Notes: a model not told the origin generated them from the sequence alone. Counted from the first letter of the stretch, positions 1 through 8,499 are shown. The stretch is DNA of 16,484 nt from Treponema sp. (GCA_009786675.1 WQRP01000006.1:7496-23979); one strand, 5' to 3'. Numbers and translations are program-made.

Positions 1-2
1 CC

Positions 3-377
3 CCGCCCCTGGTCGCCGCCATCGGGGAGATCAGGCGGCACCGGCCGCGAGGGGTGCACCCAATGTCGTTTGCCCTTTACCGTGACGGAAAGCTGGTCGC
101 GGGGGAATTCGGGGTCAGGGTCGGCAGGGTCTACACGTCCTATTCCGGTTACTACGACGAAAGCAACGGAGGCACGGTCCAGCTTGTCCTTACCACGCGC
201 TGGCTGCAGGAGCAGGGCTTCGCCTTCTTCGACCTGGGGATGCCCCTGGATTACAAAAACGATCTTGGGGCGGTGGACATAAGCCCGGACGAATTCGTGA
301 GGCTCTTCCGCATGGCCCAGGATCCGATCCGGGCTCCCCGCTTTCTTGCAGAAGACCGCCGGTCTGATGTACCATAG
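3..377 (+). CDS. aat: Leucyl/phenylalanyl-tRNA--protein transferase, C-terminal part (5' end outside window)
   Basis: This is the carboxy-terminal part of Aat, which transfers Leu or Phe from aminoacyl-tRNA to the N-terminus of proteins carrying N-terminal Arg or Lys and so marks them for ClpS/ClpAP degradation in the cytoplasm. The frame is open from base 3 without a stop, so the gene begins upstream. The family core is visible: 'KLVAGEFGVRVGRVY', then a helix ('GGTVQLVLTTRWLQEQGF'), then 'FDLGMPLDYKNDLGAVDIS', which lines up with the usual D-x-Q-x-x-x-x-H-x-x-S-L-G-A-x-x-I segment. The usual 'SMFS' is replaced by 'SGYYDES', so the active-site loop is somewhat divergent from the enterobacterial enzyme. 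It ends with TAG at 375-377, 25 bases before the next gene. The GTG at 54 could be read as a start but lies inside the conserved domain. Confidence 0.85.
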   Translation, partial: PPLVAAIGEIRRHRPRGVHPMSFALYRDGKLVAGEFGVRVGRVYTSYSGYYDESNGGTVQLVLTTRWLQEQGFAFFDLGMPLDYKNDLGAVDISPDEFVRLFRMAQDPIRAPRFLAEDRRSDVP

Positions 378-402
378 AACGACACGTATTAGGAGGATCG
401 CT

Positions 403-903
403 TTGACGAATTCGCACGCCGAGTACAGGGCTCCGGAAGCGCCAATGGCAACCGGGCGAACGCTTACGGATACCATGCTTGCCCACCTGAACGGGGCGGC
501 CCCCTGGCTTCGTTTCCTGGGCGTCCTAGGCATCGTTTATTCCGGCCTCATATTCCTGGGCGGCCTCTCTTTCGTCTTCCTGATGGAGGGGGTCTTGGAA
601 GGGCTGCTGGGTTTTGGGCTCGCGGAGATGTTCCTTGCCGCGGGGGTATGGTTTGGGCTGTTTTACGCCGCAACGGGACTGTGCGTGTTACTGCCTTCCC
701 TTTTCGCCCTCAGGTTCGGGGGAAAAATCCGCAGCTATTCCAAGACCGGCAGGGACAGGGACTTGGAGATTGCCTTCAAAAACAACAAATCCCTGTGGAA
801 ATTTTGCGGAATCCTCTGCATTGTAGGCCTTGCCCTTGGTATTCTTGCGATATTCCATGGAACATTGGTAGTTAGGGTTCTTGGCTCGGAGGGATTTCTG
901 TAA
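403..903 (+). CDS. DUF5362-type integral membrane protein
   Basis: A 166-residue membrane protein of unknown function. The chosen start is TTG at 403, because a clear AGGAGG (391-396) lies six bases upstream; the same frame is open further upstream but overlaps aat without a ribosome site, and the ATG at 445 lacks one. Hydrophobic segments lie at about residues 32-54 ('FLGVLGIVYSGLIFLGGLSF'), 70-100 and 142-162 ('FCGILCIVGLALGILAIF'). The stretch 'LFALRFGGKIRSYSKTGRDRDLEIAFKNNKSLWKFCGI' has the DUF5362 pattern as I remember it: an RF motif, a short basic loop, an acidic 'D-x-x-x-L-E-x-A-F-x-N' helix and a lysine-led last membrane helix. It is followed by a promoter, so it is probably the end of a transcript shared with aat. 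No function can be read from the sequence. Confidence 0.75.
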   Translation: MTNSHAEYRAPEAPMATGRTLTDTMLAHLNGAAPWLRFLGVLGIVYSGLIFLGGLSFVFLMEGVLEGLLGFGLAEMFLAAGVWFGLFYAATGLCVLLPSLFALRFGGKIRSYSKTGRDRDLEIAFKNNKSLWKFCGILCIVGLALGILAIFHGTLVVRVLGSEGFL

Positions 904-918
904 AACCGCACATTTATG

Positions 919-948
919 TTGCGCTTTTCCTTCTTTGCGGTGTATAAT
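919..948 (+). promoter_or_regulatory. Probable sigma-70 promoter of the cheY-prmC operon
   Basis: A perfect TATAAT lies at 943-948, 21 bases before the ATG at 970. The best -35 is weak: TTGCGC at 919-924 with an 18-base spacer. An inverted repeat ACCGCA (905-910) / TGCGGT (936-941) brackets the -35 region and abuts the -10 box, so it could be an operator. The predicted start near 955 gives a very short leader that begins at the Shine-Dalgarno sequence (GAGAGGAG, 954-961). Confidence 0.5.
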
Positions 949-969
949 GATGAGAGAGGAGATTGAGCA

Positions 970-1356
970 ATGACAATCCTTATCGTCGATGATTCCAGGA
1001 TTATGAGAAACACGGTCAAGGGCGTGTTTTCCGGGGTGGGAATGCCTTTTACGTTTGTCGAGGCCAGTAACGGCGAAGAGGCGTTGGCACTTTTGGAAGC
1101 TTTTTCCGTTGATCTGGTGCTACTCGACTGGAATATGCCCAAGTTATCGGGGATCGATTTCTTAAAGGAGGTTAGGGCCATGGACAAATACAAGACCTTG
1201 CCGATTGTCATGGTTACAAGCGAATCAGCCAAGTTCAACGTGATCGAGGCCCTGAAGAACGGTGCCACTGATTATATCACCAAGCCAATCAGCTCGGACA
1301 CCTTTAGGGAGAAAATAGCCAAGCTGCCGCAATTTAGCAGTTTGTTGAGGAGGTAA
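970..1356 (+). CDS. CheY-like single-domain response regulator
   Basis: A 128-residue stand-alone receiver domain. The acidic pair D7-D8, phosphoacceptor D53 ('LVLLDWNMPKLSG'), switch residue T83 ('IVMVTSES'), aromatic Y102 and invariant K105 ('DYITKPIS') are all present, so it should accept phosphate from a histidine kinase. There is no output domain, as in CheY, so signalling would be by protein contact. The ATG at 970 has a good ribosome site (GAGAGGAG, eight bases upstream). It starts a tight operon, six bases ahead of a CheX-type phosphatase and in the same run as two CheA-like kinases, which are its likely partners. Whether it binds the flagellar switch or another target cannot be told from sequence. 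I leave the symbol blank because the main chemotaxis cheY of such a genome would probably lie elsewhere. Confidence 0.93.
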   Translation: MTILIVDDSRIMRNTVKGVFSGVGMPFTFVEASNGEEALALLEAFSVDLVLLDWNMPKLSGIDFLKEVRAMDKYKTLPIVMVTSESAKFNVIEALKNGATDYITKPISSDTFREKIAKLPQFSSLLRR

Positions 1357-1362
1357 ACTGCC

Positions 1363-1842
1363 ATGGATGTACTGGAACTCTATGTTAAGCCTTTCGTGAA
1401 ATCCACGCTTCACACTTTCAAGGACTTCGTCGGTTTTGATCTTGTCGCAGGCAACCCGCATTTTTCCGGCAGGACGCTGGATTTCGAAAGGGATATCTCT
1501 GCCGTAATCGGGCTTTCCGGCGCGGTCAGGGGCGCGGTCGTAATATCCATGCAGAAGAACTTTGCGATAAAAATCACCGACGCTCTTGTCGGGACCTCGC
1601 ACGAGGAGCTGGATGACGATGTCGTCGATGCCATAGGCGAGATAGTCAACATCATTGCGGGGAACATCAAGCAGCATGTGGACGGCGGCGAGCAGATCGT
1701 AATCTCGCTTCCCACGGTCGTAAAGGGAAAGGACCACAGGTTTGCCTGGCCGGGCAAAACCACAAGGATACTCTGCATTTCCTTTAAATATAATGACGAG
1801 TCGTTTTTCCTGCTCGCGGACATGGAGAAGGCGGAAGGTTAG
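1363..1842 (+). CDS. CheX-type CheY-phosphate phosphatase
   Basis: A 159-residue protein of the CheC/CheX/FliY phosphatase family, single-helix CheX type. The catalytic signature E-x-x-N is visible as E93 and N96 in 'AIGEIVNIIAGN'; in known CheX proteins this Glu/Asn pair contacts the CheY phosphoryl site and positions water for hydrolysis. The 'GLSGAVRGAVVISM' strand region before it and the 'SLPTVVKGKDH' segment after it match the family layout. The start ATG at 1363 is preceded by GAGGAGG (1347-1353), which lies inside the end of the receiver gene, suggesting coupled translation. Its place directly behind a CheY-like gene indicates that it dephosphorylates that protein. Spirochaetes are known to use CheX for chemotaxis; this copy is linked to membrane kinases instead of cheA-cheW. 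Confidence 0.9.
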   Translation: MDVLELYVKPFVKSTLHTFKDFVGFDLVAGNPHFSGRTLDFERDISAVIGLSGAVRGAVVISMQKNFAIKITDALVGTSHEELDDDVVDAIGEIVNIIAGNIKQHVDGGEQIVISLPTVVKGKDHRFAWPGKTTRILCISFKYNDESFFLLADMEKAEG

Positions 1843-1871
1843 CAGGTGTCGATTATTACTAAGGACATCCG

Positions 1872-2816
1872 ATGAAGCATGTGTTTGTGTTAGAGCCCGA
1901 GGCGTTCTCCGGCCAGCAATGGAGGATGGACGGTCTGCTTGACACTATCGGACAGTATTTTAGGACCCAGGAAAAACCCAATTTTACGACGATGGTTTCG
2001 AAATTCCCCAGGGAGGCCGTGGGGCTCATACAAAAACAGGTGAACGAGGCCGGCGGGGACACCGTGCGGGTTTACGCGGTGGGCGGGGACGGTATCCTGT
2101 TCGACTGCCTGAACGCCATCGTGGGACAGCCAAATATGGAGCTCGCGGTGTTTCCGCACGGGGCGAACACCTTTATTCGCTCGTTCGGGGACGGCAAGGC
2201 GGAGGCGTTCAGGGATATCGCCACGATTACCTCGGCTCCCGTTATCCCCACGGACGTGGTTTCGGTCGGCAACACCTATGCCATCTCCGGTTGCGCCGTG
2301 GGGTTTTCCCCCGCCGTGGCCATGAGGGTGGGGGATCTTGACGAATCGAAAATCGTAAGGAGCCTAAGTCGTTTCGCCGGCGGTTTGCGGTGGTTTTTCA
2401 CCGGCCTTTCCTTTATCTTCGACAGGAGCATAGTCGCCCGCCAGTATAAGATTACTGTGGACGACAAGGATTACAGCGGGGCGTACAGCCTGGTCAGTGT
2501 GGTCAACGGGCCGCATTTCGGCAGAAAGAGGACGGGTCTGGCGGATGTAAAGCTGGACGACGGTTTCCTTGACGTGATACTCATCAAGTCCGCCAGCGTG
2601 CTGACCACGTTAATAAATTTCAGGAAGGCCTCCCGAGGAAAATTGCCTTCTGGTTGTGTCCGCGTAAAGGCAAAAAAAGTGGAGATGCGATCGGACAAAC
2701 CCATGTGGATACAGACGGACAGTGAATACCTGATGGATACCAATATTACCTTCGAGGTTCTTCCGGGGGCGGTACAAGTTGTTGCGGTGGGTAATCTGAC
2801 ATACCAGGAGTACTGA
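1872..2816 (+). CDS. Diacylglycerol kinase / lipid kinase family protein with divergent motifs
   Basis: A 314-residue protein with the two-domain fold of the DgkB/YegS lipid kinase family, which phosphorylates diacylglycerol or related lipids at the membrane using ATP. Visible landmarks: 'AVGGDG' (69-74) for the nucleotide loop, 'FPHGANTFIRSFG' (94-106) in place of the usual P-L-G-T-G-N-D-F-A-R-x-L-G, 'NGPHFG' (212-217), 'KLDDGFLDV' (227-235), and 'QTDSE' (281-285) near the end of the C-terminal beta domain. Departures from consensus: GGDGI instead of GGDGT, HGANT instead of GTGND, and QTDSE instead of QxDGE. The D-D-G-x-L-D acidic motif is kept. It may have altered substrate or weak activity, or serve as a lipid- or nucleotide-binding signalling partner. 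ATG at 1872 has AAGGA seven bases upstream; the next gene starts four bases after its stop, so it is co-translated with the kinases. Confidence 0.85.
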   Translation: MKHVFVLEPEAFSGQQWRMDGLLDTIGQYFRTQEKPNFTTMVSKFPREAVGLIQKQVNEAGGDTVRVYAVGGDGILFDCLNAIVGQPNMELAVFPHGANTFIRSFGDGKAEAFRDIATITSAPVIPTDVVSVGNTYAISGCAVGFSPAVAMRVGDLDESKIVRSLSRFAGGLRWFFTGLSFIFDRSIVARQYKITVDDKDYSGAYSLVSVVNGPHFGRKRTGLADVKLDDGFLDVILIKSASVLTTLINFRKASRGKLPSGCVRVKAKKVEMRSDKPMWIQTDSEYLMDTNITFEVLPGAVQVVAVGNLTYQEY

Positions 2817-2820
2817 AAAT

Positions 2821-5106
2821 ATGGGGACGGCTAAGGTCAAGGCCAAGGTTGCAAGGCATTTCGTGATTGCAAACACGGCCACGATTATAATGACCATATT
2901 CCTGGGCGGCATTTCCCTTATGGACATCATAACCGGCGGTGGTGGCGGTATAACCGCGGCGGAAAGCACGATGCTGGCCATCATACCTACGGCCTTTCTG
3001 ATTTTATTATTCGCCTTAAAGGCCACAAACAATTTTTCCAAGCTGGCGTTTTTTTTCCCCCTTGTCCTGTTCGTGCTGAATTTCGTGGCGTTGTCTTCGA
3101 ACGTGCAACATGCCCATTTTTATTTGCTGGCCTGCTTTCTTATCTGCGGTATCAGTTGCCTGTACACCAATTTTTTGCAGACCTTGTTTTACATAATTGT
3201 GCAGGCCGTCGCGATCGTGGCGTTCTACCTGATGGGGTTTCCCGTCGCGGGGTACGACGTGTCGTTGGCCGGGTTGTTCGGGATTGGCTTTATTTTTGTG
3301 TCCTGCTGTGTCTTCCTTGTCGTCATCGCCAAAACCTCCACCATCGATCTTAAAAAAATTTCCGAGGAGGCGAATTCCTTCAGGACATACCTGGCCACCA
3401 CGCAGAACTACCTTGCGATGCTCGACAGCTCGAACAGGATTGTCTACGTAAGCAAGTCCATGTCGAACCTGGCCCGTATCGAAAACCCGGATCTGACCAA
3501 GGGGCGGCCTTTCATCGATTTGTTTCCGAACAGGGAGCTTAGGCTTTTCGCGTACAACATGCTTGGCCGAAGGGAACTGTTCGAGGACAACTGGGAATTT
3601 ACCCTGTACAGGCAGAAACGCTACTTTAAGGCGGTTTCCAGCGGCATAGTGGAGGGCAGCCGTGGCGGGAACCTTGTCACGATGCTTGACATGACCCACC
3701 TGGCGGAAAGGGACGAGATTGCCGCCATGAAGGACAGCCTGAAGATCGGCATTTTCTTCATGGACCGGGAGTACCGCATACAGGACAACTACTCGCGGCA
3801 CCTGGAGGAATTGCTGTCGGACGGCGATCTAAAGGGGAAGCTCTTTACCGACATCATGGAAGCCTCCCTTACGTCCAAGGAAATGGACGCCATAAAGGAC
3901 TATCTGGAGATGGTCTTTGACCGCACCTTCGACCAGTCCACTCTGCAGGAAATAAACCCCCTTAACGAGATGCAGTACGTGGATCCCGAGGGGCATAAGA
4001 AAATATTCCACTGCACGTTTTTGACGGTTGAGCTGGGAAAGGGGGATACCCTTATCCTGGTGACGATCTACGACGTTACCGCCAAGGTCGAACTGGAGGA
4101 GCGGCTTCAAAGGGAGGAACGCAAGCGGCAGGAGGAGATGAGCAATCTTTTCGAGCTTCTGCAGGTGGATCCCTCCACGTTCAAGGCCTTCCAGGAGGAC
4201 GTGGAATACGAATTCGGCCGCGTCGACGGTATCCTGGGCAACGGCAAGCTGTCCAACCACGAGATCCTGGTGGACGTGTACCAGTCGGTCCACGCGATAA
4301 AATCCAACGCCGTTACCCTGGGGCTTAACAACTTTGGGTCCAAGGTGCACGACGTGGAATCGGAGATTAAAAAGCTCAGGGACTGCGGGGGGGAGGTGCC
4401 TTTCGACGACATGCTGCACCTGACCATAGAGATCGAGCGGCTCGCAAAGGAGAACGAAAGTTTCTCCGCCGTTCTGGATAGGATAAATTCGTTCAGGGTC
4501 GACGGCGAGGTGCAAAAAAAGTCGGCCGAGAGCCTTCTTGTAGAATCGCTGGGCAAGGCCGCTGACAAGGCGGCCATGGACTTGGAAAAGAAGGTGCGTT
4601 TTGTCGCGGCGGACATAGATCCCGAGGCCATAGAAAGGGGTCCAAAGCGCGTGATCAAGGAAGTGCTGATGCAACTGATCCGCAACTCGGTTGTGCACGG
4701 CGTCGAACCGCCCGAGGAGCGCGTTTCCATGGGCAAGAACGAGACCGGGACGATCCGGCTTTCCATCAAGCATTCCGACCAGGGCGTCCACATCAGGCTG
4801 GGGGACGACGGGCGGGGTATTGACTTTGAAAAAATTCGCGAAAAAGCCCTGCGCATGAATCTTGTCAAAGAGGACGAGGCGGGCAACAAAAACCAGTTGC
4901 TTAAGGCAATATTTTCCCCGGGGTTCAGTACCGCCGAGGACGAGGAGGGGATTCACGCGGGGCGCGGTATCGGCCTGAACCTGGTCAAGGATCGCGTGCG
5001 CGATGCCAAGGGTACCATAAAACTGCAAACCGAATTTGGCAAGGGTACGGTGTTCAATATTGTCTTCCCGGTGGGAGATGCCGAAGCCATGGATAAGGCT
5101 TCCTGA
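2821..5106 (+). CDS. Membrane sensor kinase, CheA-like (6 TM, PAS, PAS, Hpt, HATPase), copy 1
   Basis: A 761-residue membrane histidine kinase. Domains in order: six hydrophobic segments (about 14-37, 50-68, 75-92, 98-116, 121-139, 150-170); a PAS-like region (about 190-295); a second PAS-like region (about 303-420); a charged coiled coil (about 420-442); an Hpt domain with phosphoacceptor H491 in '[12 protein letters not shown]'; a short helical linker; and a CheA-type ATPase with N box '[17 protein letters not shown]' (N622), G1 'DDGRGID' (662-668), 'GFSTAEDEEG' (701-710) and G2 '[13 protein letters not shown]' (712-724). It has no ordinary H-box/HisKA domain and no CheW-like P5 domain, so phosphotransfer should go from ATP to the Hpt histidine and on to a receiver, most simply the CheY-like protein in the same operon. 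AGGAG (2806-2810) lies ten bases before the ATG. It is a close paralogue of the next gene. Confidence 0.92.
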   Translation: MGTAKVKAKVARHFVIANTATIIMTIFLGGISLMDIITGGGGGITAAESTMLAIIPTAFLILLFALKATNNFSKLAFFFPLVLFVLNFVALSSNVQHAHFYLLACFLICGISCLYTNFLQTLFYIIVQAVAIVAFYLMGFPVAGYDVSLAGLFGIGFIFVSCCVFLVVIAKTSTIDLKKISEEANSFRTYLATTQNYLAMLDSSNRIVYVSKSMSNLARIENPDLTKGRPFIDLFPNRELRLFAYNMLGRRELFEDNWEFTLYRQKRYFKAVSSGIVEGSRGGNLVTMLDMTHLAERDEIAAMKDSLKIGIFFMDREYRIQDNYSRHLEELLSDGDLKGKLFTDIMEASLTSKEMDAIKDYLEMVFDRTFDQSTLQEINPLNEMQYVDPEGHKKIFHCTFLTVELGKGDTLILVTIYDVTAKVELEERLQREERKRQEEMSNLFELLQVDPSTFKAFQEDVEYEFGRVDGILGNGKLSNHEILVDVYQSVHAIKSNAVTLGLNNFGSKVHDVESEIKKLRDCGGEVPFDDMLHLTIEIERLAKENESFSAVLDRINSFRVDGEVQKKSAESLLVESLGKAADKAAMDLEKKVRFVAADIDPEAIERGPKRVIKEVLMQLIRNSVVHGVEPPEERVSMGKNETGTIRLSIKHSDQGVHIRLGDDGRGIDFEKIREKALRMNLVKEDEAGNKNQLLKAIFSPGFSTAEDEEGIHAGRGIGLNLVKDRVRDAKGTIKLQTEFGKGTVFNIVFPVGDAEAMDKAS

Positions 5107-5129
5107 CGACTATGGCGAGGACGTAAGTT

Positions 5130-7394
5130 ATGGAAATGAGCAGGATTAATAATACGGGGCGTTACACGATTGCCAACGTGTCCGCGGTTCTGATGACAAT
5201 ATTTCTGAGCTCCATTTCCGTTTTTGGCGCCATGGAAGGCCACGGCGCGACCGTGGCCGGAAGCGTGCTGTTCGCCACGATTGTAATGGCCTTGCTGATA
5301 TTCTCCTTCCAGGCGATAAAGGATTTTACCAAGCTTGCGTTTTTTGTTCCCTTCGTCCTTTTCGTTCTGAACTCCGCCGTGCTGGCCACGAACCCGCAGC
5401 ACGCCTATTTCTATCTGCTTGCGTGCCTTTTTATCTGCGGAATCGGATGCCTGTATACCAACTTCCCGCAAACGTTGTTTTACATGTTTTTGCAGACGGT
5501 CACAATCCTGGTGCTCTACTTGCTGGGGTTTCCCGTTACGGGGCATGACGCGCAGGGAACCGGGTTGCTGGGCATTTTCTTTCTGTTTCTAGCGAGCTGT
5601 CTGTTTCTGCTGGTCATAACGAAGAAGACCACGACCAGCCTGAACAAGGCGACCAACGAGGCGAATTCTTTCAGGACCTACCTGTCCACGACCAAGGACT
5701 ACCTTGCCATGCTGGACAACTCGAACAGGATTGTCTACATAAGCAAGCCCCTGGCAACCCTGGCCCGCATCGAAAACCCCGAGCTGACGAGGGGACGCCC
5801 TTTCGTCGATCTGTTTCCCGGCATGGAGCTTAAGCTTTTGGCGTACAACATGCTTGGCCGGCGGGAACTGCACGAGGAAAATTGGGAGTTTACCATTTAC
5901 AGGCAGAAACGTTTCTTTAAGGCTGTTTCCAGCGGCATGGTCGGCGGAGCCAGGGGCAACACCCTGATCTCCATGCTTGACATGACGCACCTTGCCGAGC
6001 GTGACGAGGTTGCCGCGATGAGGGACAGTCTTAAAATCGGCATTTTCTTTATGGGTCGCGATTACCTGATACAGGACAACTATTCGCGGTTCCTGGAGGA
6101 GGTTCTGTCCGACCACGATCTTAAGGGAAAGTGCTTTATAGATCTTCTGAAGACCTCGCTTGCCGCCAAGGAACTGGAGGCCATTAAGGACTACCTTGGG
6201 ATGGTATTCGACCGCGCGTTCGATCAGACGACGCTGCAGGAAATCAACCCGCTTAACGAGCTGCGGTACGTGGATTCCTCGGGCGTTCGCAAGATCTTCC
6301 AGTGCGAATTTTCGACGGTGGACGTCGGGAAAGGGGAGACTTTCATTCTTGCGACGATTTACGACATAACCGTAAACACCGAGTTGCAGGAGCGGCTCCA
6401 AAGGGAGGAAAGGAAGCGGCAGGAAGAGATGAGCAATCTTTTCGAGTTGTTGCAGGCGAATCCTGTCACGTTCAAGACCTTTCAGGAGGACGTCAAGGAC
6501 GAGTTCAGCCGCGTGGACGATTCCCTTGGCAACAGTAACATGTCCAACCATGAGATACTTGTGGAAGTATACCAGTCGATTCACGCCATAAAGTCCAACG
6601 CCGTGACCATCGGGCTTAGGACTTTTGGTTCCAAGGTGCACGAGGTGGAATCGATGATAAAAAAACTCAGGAACATCGAGGGCGAGATTCCCTTCGACGA
6701 GATGCTGAGCCTGACGATAGAGATCGAGAAGCTGGTTCAGGAGAACGAGGGGTTCAGCGTCATGCTGGAGAAGATAAACGCGTTCAAGAGCGGCAGCGGG
6801 ATCCGGGTAAAGTCGCGCGAGGCCACCTTTCTGGAATCGCTGATCAATACCGCGACGAAAGTGGCCACCGATACGGAGAAAAAGGTAAGGTTTGTCGCCT
6901 CGGACGTGGATCCGGAGGCTTTGGAGAAAGGGCCAAGGCGAGTCATGAAGGAAGTGCTGATGCAGCTTGTCCGTAATTCCGTGGTGCACGGTGTGGAGGG
7001 TCCCGAGGAACGTGTTTCTAGGGGGAAGAACGAGACCGGGACGATACGGCTGTCCATCAGGCAAACCGGCGATAACATTCACATAAGGCTTGGCGACGAC
7101 GGCAATGGGATTGACTTTGACAAGGTTCGCGAGAAGGCCGTGGGCTTGAACATGATTAAGGAAGACGATGTAGCCGACAAGAACCGTTTGCTTAACGCGA
7201 TATTCTCGCCGGGGTTCAGCACCGCCGACGACGAGGGGATGCACGCCGGGCGCGGTATCGGCCTGAACCTGGTTCGGGACTGGGTGCGTAATGCCAATGG
7301 TACGATAAAGCTGCAAACCGAATCCGGCAAGGGTACCGTCTTCAACATTATTCTTCCCGCGGGAAACGCCGAAACGATGGACAAGGCTTCCTGA
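5130..7394 (+). CDS. Membrane sensor kinase, CheA-like (6 TM, PAS, PAS, Hpt, HATPase), copy 2
   Basis: A 754-residue paralogue of the preceding kinase, collinear with it over its full length. Six hydrophobic segments (about 12-165), two PAS-like regions (about 184-288 and 296-412), coiled coil (about 412-435), Hpt with H485 in '[12 protein letters not shown]', and CheA-type ATPase with N615 in '[17 protein letters not shown]', 'DDGNGID' (656-662), 'GFSTADDEG' and '[13 protein letters not shown]' (705-717). All catalytic motifs are intact, so both copies should be active. Both proteins end in near-identical octapeptides, AEAMDKAS and AETMDKAS. The most obvious differences are at the N-terminus, the loop after the first membrane segment (about 33-45), parts of the PAS-like regions and the linker after Hpt. 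The ribosome site GCGAGG (5115-5120) lies in a 23-base gap after copy 1. It also lacks the CheW-binding P5 domain. Confidence 0.92.
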   Translation: MEMSRINNTGRYTIANVSAVLMTIFLSSISVFGAMEGHGATVAGSVLFATIVMALLIFSFQAIKDFTKLAFFVPFVLFVLNSAVLATNPQHAYFYLLACLFICGIGCLYTNFPQTLFYMFLQTVTILVLYLLGFPVTGHDAQGTGLLGIFFLFLASCLFLLVITKKTTTSLNKATNEANSFRTYLSTTKDYLAMLDNSNRIVYISKPLATLARIENPELTRGRPFVDLFPGMELKLLAYNMLGRRELHEENWEFTIYRQKRFFKAVSSGMVGGARGNTLISMLDMTHLAERDEVAAMRDSLKIGIFFMGRDYLIQDNYSRFLEEVLSDHDLKGKCFIDLLKTSLAAKELEAIKDYLGMVFDRAFDQTTLQEINPLNELRYVDSSGVRKIFQCEFSTVDVGKGETFILATIYDITVNTELQERLQREERKRQEEMSNLFELLQANPVTFKTFQEDVKDEFSRVDDSLGNSNMSNHEILVEVYQSIHAIKSNAVTIGLRTFGSKVHEVESMIKKLRNIEGEIPFDEMLSLTIEIEKLVQENEGFSVMLEKINAFKSGSGIRVKSREATFLESLINTATKVATDTEKKVRFVASDVDPEALEKGPRRVMKEVLMQLVRNSVVHGVEGPEERVSRGKNETGTIRLSIRQTGDNIHIRLGDDGNGIDFDKVREKAVGLNMIKEDDVADKNRLLNAIFSPGFSTADDEGMHAGRGIGLNLVRDWVRNANGTIKLQTESGKGTVFNIILPAGNAETMDKAS

Positions 7395-7413
7395 CAACTA
7401 CTGCGAGGTTATT

Positions 7414-8499
7414 ATGAACGAACGGCTCACTTCCATGCTGAAACGCTACGAGGAACTGTCCCTGCTGATACAGGATTCCGATCTGACAAAAGACCAGAAG
7501 CGTTACCGGGATACCATGAAAGAATATTCGCAGCTTAGCGAGATCGTTGCGGCGCGGGATGAAATCGAGGATCTGGCTAAACAGCTTGGCGAGACAAAGG
7601 CAATCGCCCAGGAGGAAAAGGATCCCGGGATGCGGGAGCTTGCCAGGGAGGAGATGCGGGAGCTTGAAACCAGGCTACGAGGATCCGAGGACAGGCTAAA
7701 GCTTCTGCTTGTTCCCAAGGATCCCCTGGACGAAAAAAACATTATCATGGAAATAAGGGCTGGAACCGGCGGGGACGAGGCCGCGCTGTTTGCCTCGGAT
7801 CTTTACCGCCTGTACTCCCGTTTCGCCGAAACGAAGGGCTGGAAGTTCGAGATTATGAATTCCAGCGAAACCGAGCTTGGCGGCATAAAGGAAATTGTCT
7901 TTTCGATTAGCGGCAGCAACGTGTACGAAAACCTTCGCTACGAATCTGGTGTCCACCGCGTGCAGCGGGTTCCCGCGACGGAGACGTCCGGCAGAATCCA
8001 CACGTCGGCGGTAACGGTCGCGGTGCTGCCCGAGGCGGACGAGACCGAGGTCGACATTAAACAGGACGACCTGCGTATCGACGTGATGAGGGCGGGGGGC
8101 CCGGGGGGGCAGAGCGTAAACACGACGGATTCCGCGGTGCGTATTACGCACCTGCCCACCGGCGTAACCGTCCATTGCCAGGACGAAAAAAGCCAAATCA
8201 AAAACAAGGCAAAGGCCATGCGCATACTGCGGTCGCGCGTTTACGAGATGGAAGCGGCCAGGGCCCAGGCGGAACGCGCCGAGGCTCGCAAAACCCAGGT
8301 GGGTTCCGGCGATCGTTCCGAGCGCATCAGGACCTACAATTTTCCCGACAACCGCGTCACCGATCATCGCATCGGCCTTACCCTGTACAAGCTGGATCGC
8401 ATAATGGAGGGCGAGGCGGCCGAGGTTTTCGACGCGCTGAAACTTTCCGCACAAGAGGAGCTGTTGCGAAGTTCCAGTTCCGAAAATGACCGTTCGTGA
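7414..8499 (+). CDS. prfA: Peptide chain release factor 1
   Basis: A 361-residue class I release factor that reads UAA and UAG in the ribosomal A site and triggers peptide release. The stop-codon recognition tripeptide is PAT at 187-189 ('[16 protein letters not shown]'), the RF1 form rather than the SPF of RF2. The catalytic GGQ is at 231-233 ('[19 protein letters not shown]'). The N-terminal helical domain 1 and the '[24 protein letters not shown]' stretch are typical, and the length matches E. coli RF1 closely. The ribosome site GCGAGG (7403-7408) lies five bases before the ATG in a 19-base gap after the second kinase, so it appears to be carried on the signalling operon. It overlaps prmC, whose product modifies this GGQ glutamine. 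Confidence 0.98.
   Translation: MNERLTSMLKRYEELSLLIQDSDLTKDQKRYRDTMKEYSQLSEIVAARDEIEDLAKQLGETKAIAQEEKDPGMRELAREEMRELETRLRGSEDRLKLLLVPKDPLDEKNIIMEIRAGTGGDEAALFASDLYRLYSRFAETKGWKFEIMNSSETELGGIKEIVFSISGSNVYENLRYESGVHRVQRVPATETSGRIHTSAVTVAVLPEADETEVDIKQDDLRIDVMRAGGPGGQSVNTTDSAVRITHLPTGVTVHCQDEKSQIKNKAKAMRILRSRVYEMEAARAQAERAEARKTQVGSGDRSERIRTYNFPDNRVTDHRIGLTLYKLDRIMEGEAAEVFDALKLSAQEELLRSSSSENDRS

Noticed and set aside
1165..1356. Strong internal ribosome site (AAGGAGGT) and in-frame ATG at 1180 inside the CheY-like gene
   Set aside because: It would give half a receiver domain without D53. The site is explained by the codons for Lys-Glu-Val in a conserved helix, so I treat it as chance; it also warns against overreading the Rpn internal start.
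5589..7397. A 602-codon open frame antisense to the second kinase
   Set aside because: It mirrors the codon bias of the sense gene, has no family resemblance and no membrane or domain logic, while the sense frame has every kinase motif. A shorter antisense frame lies opposite the first kinase for the same reason.
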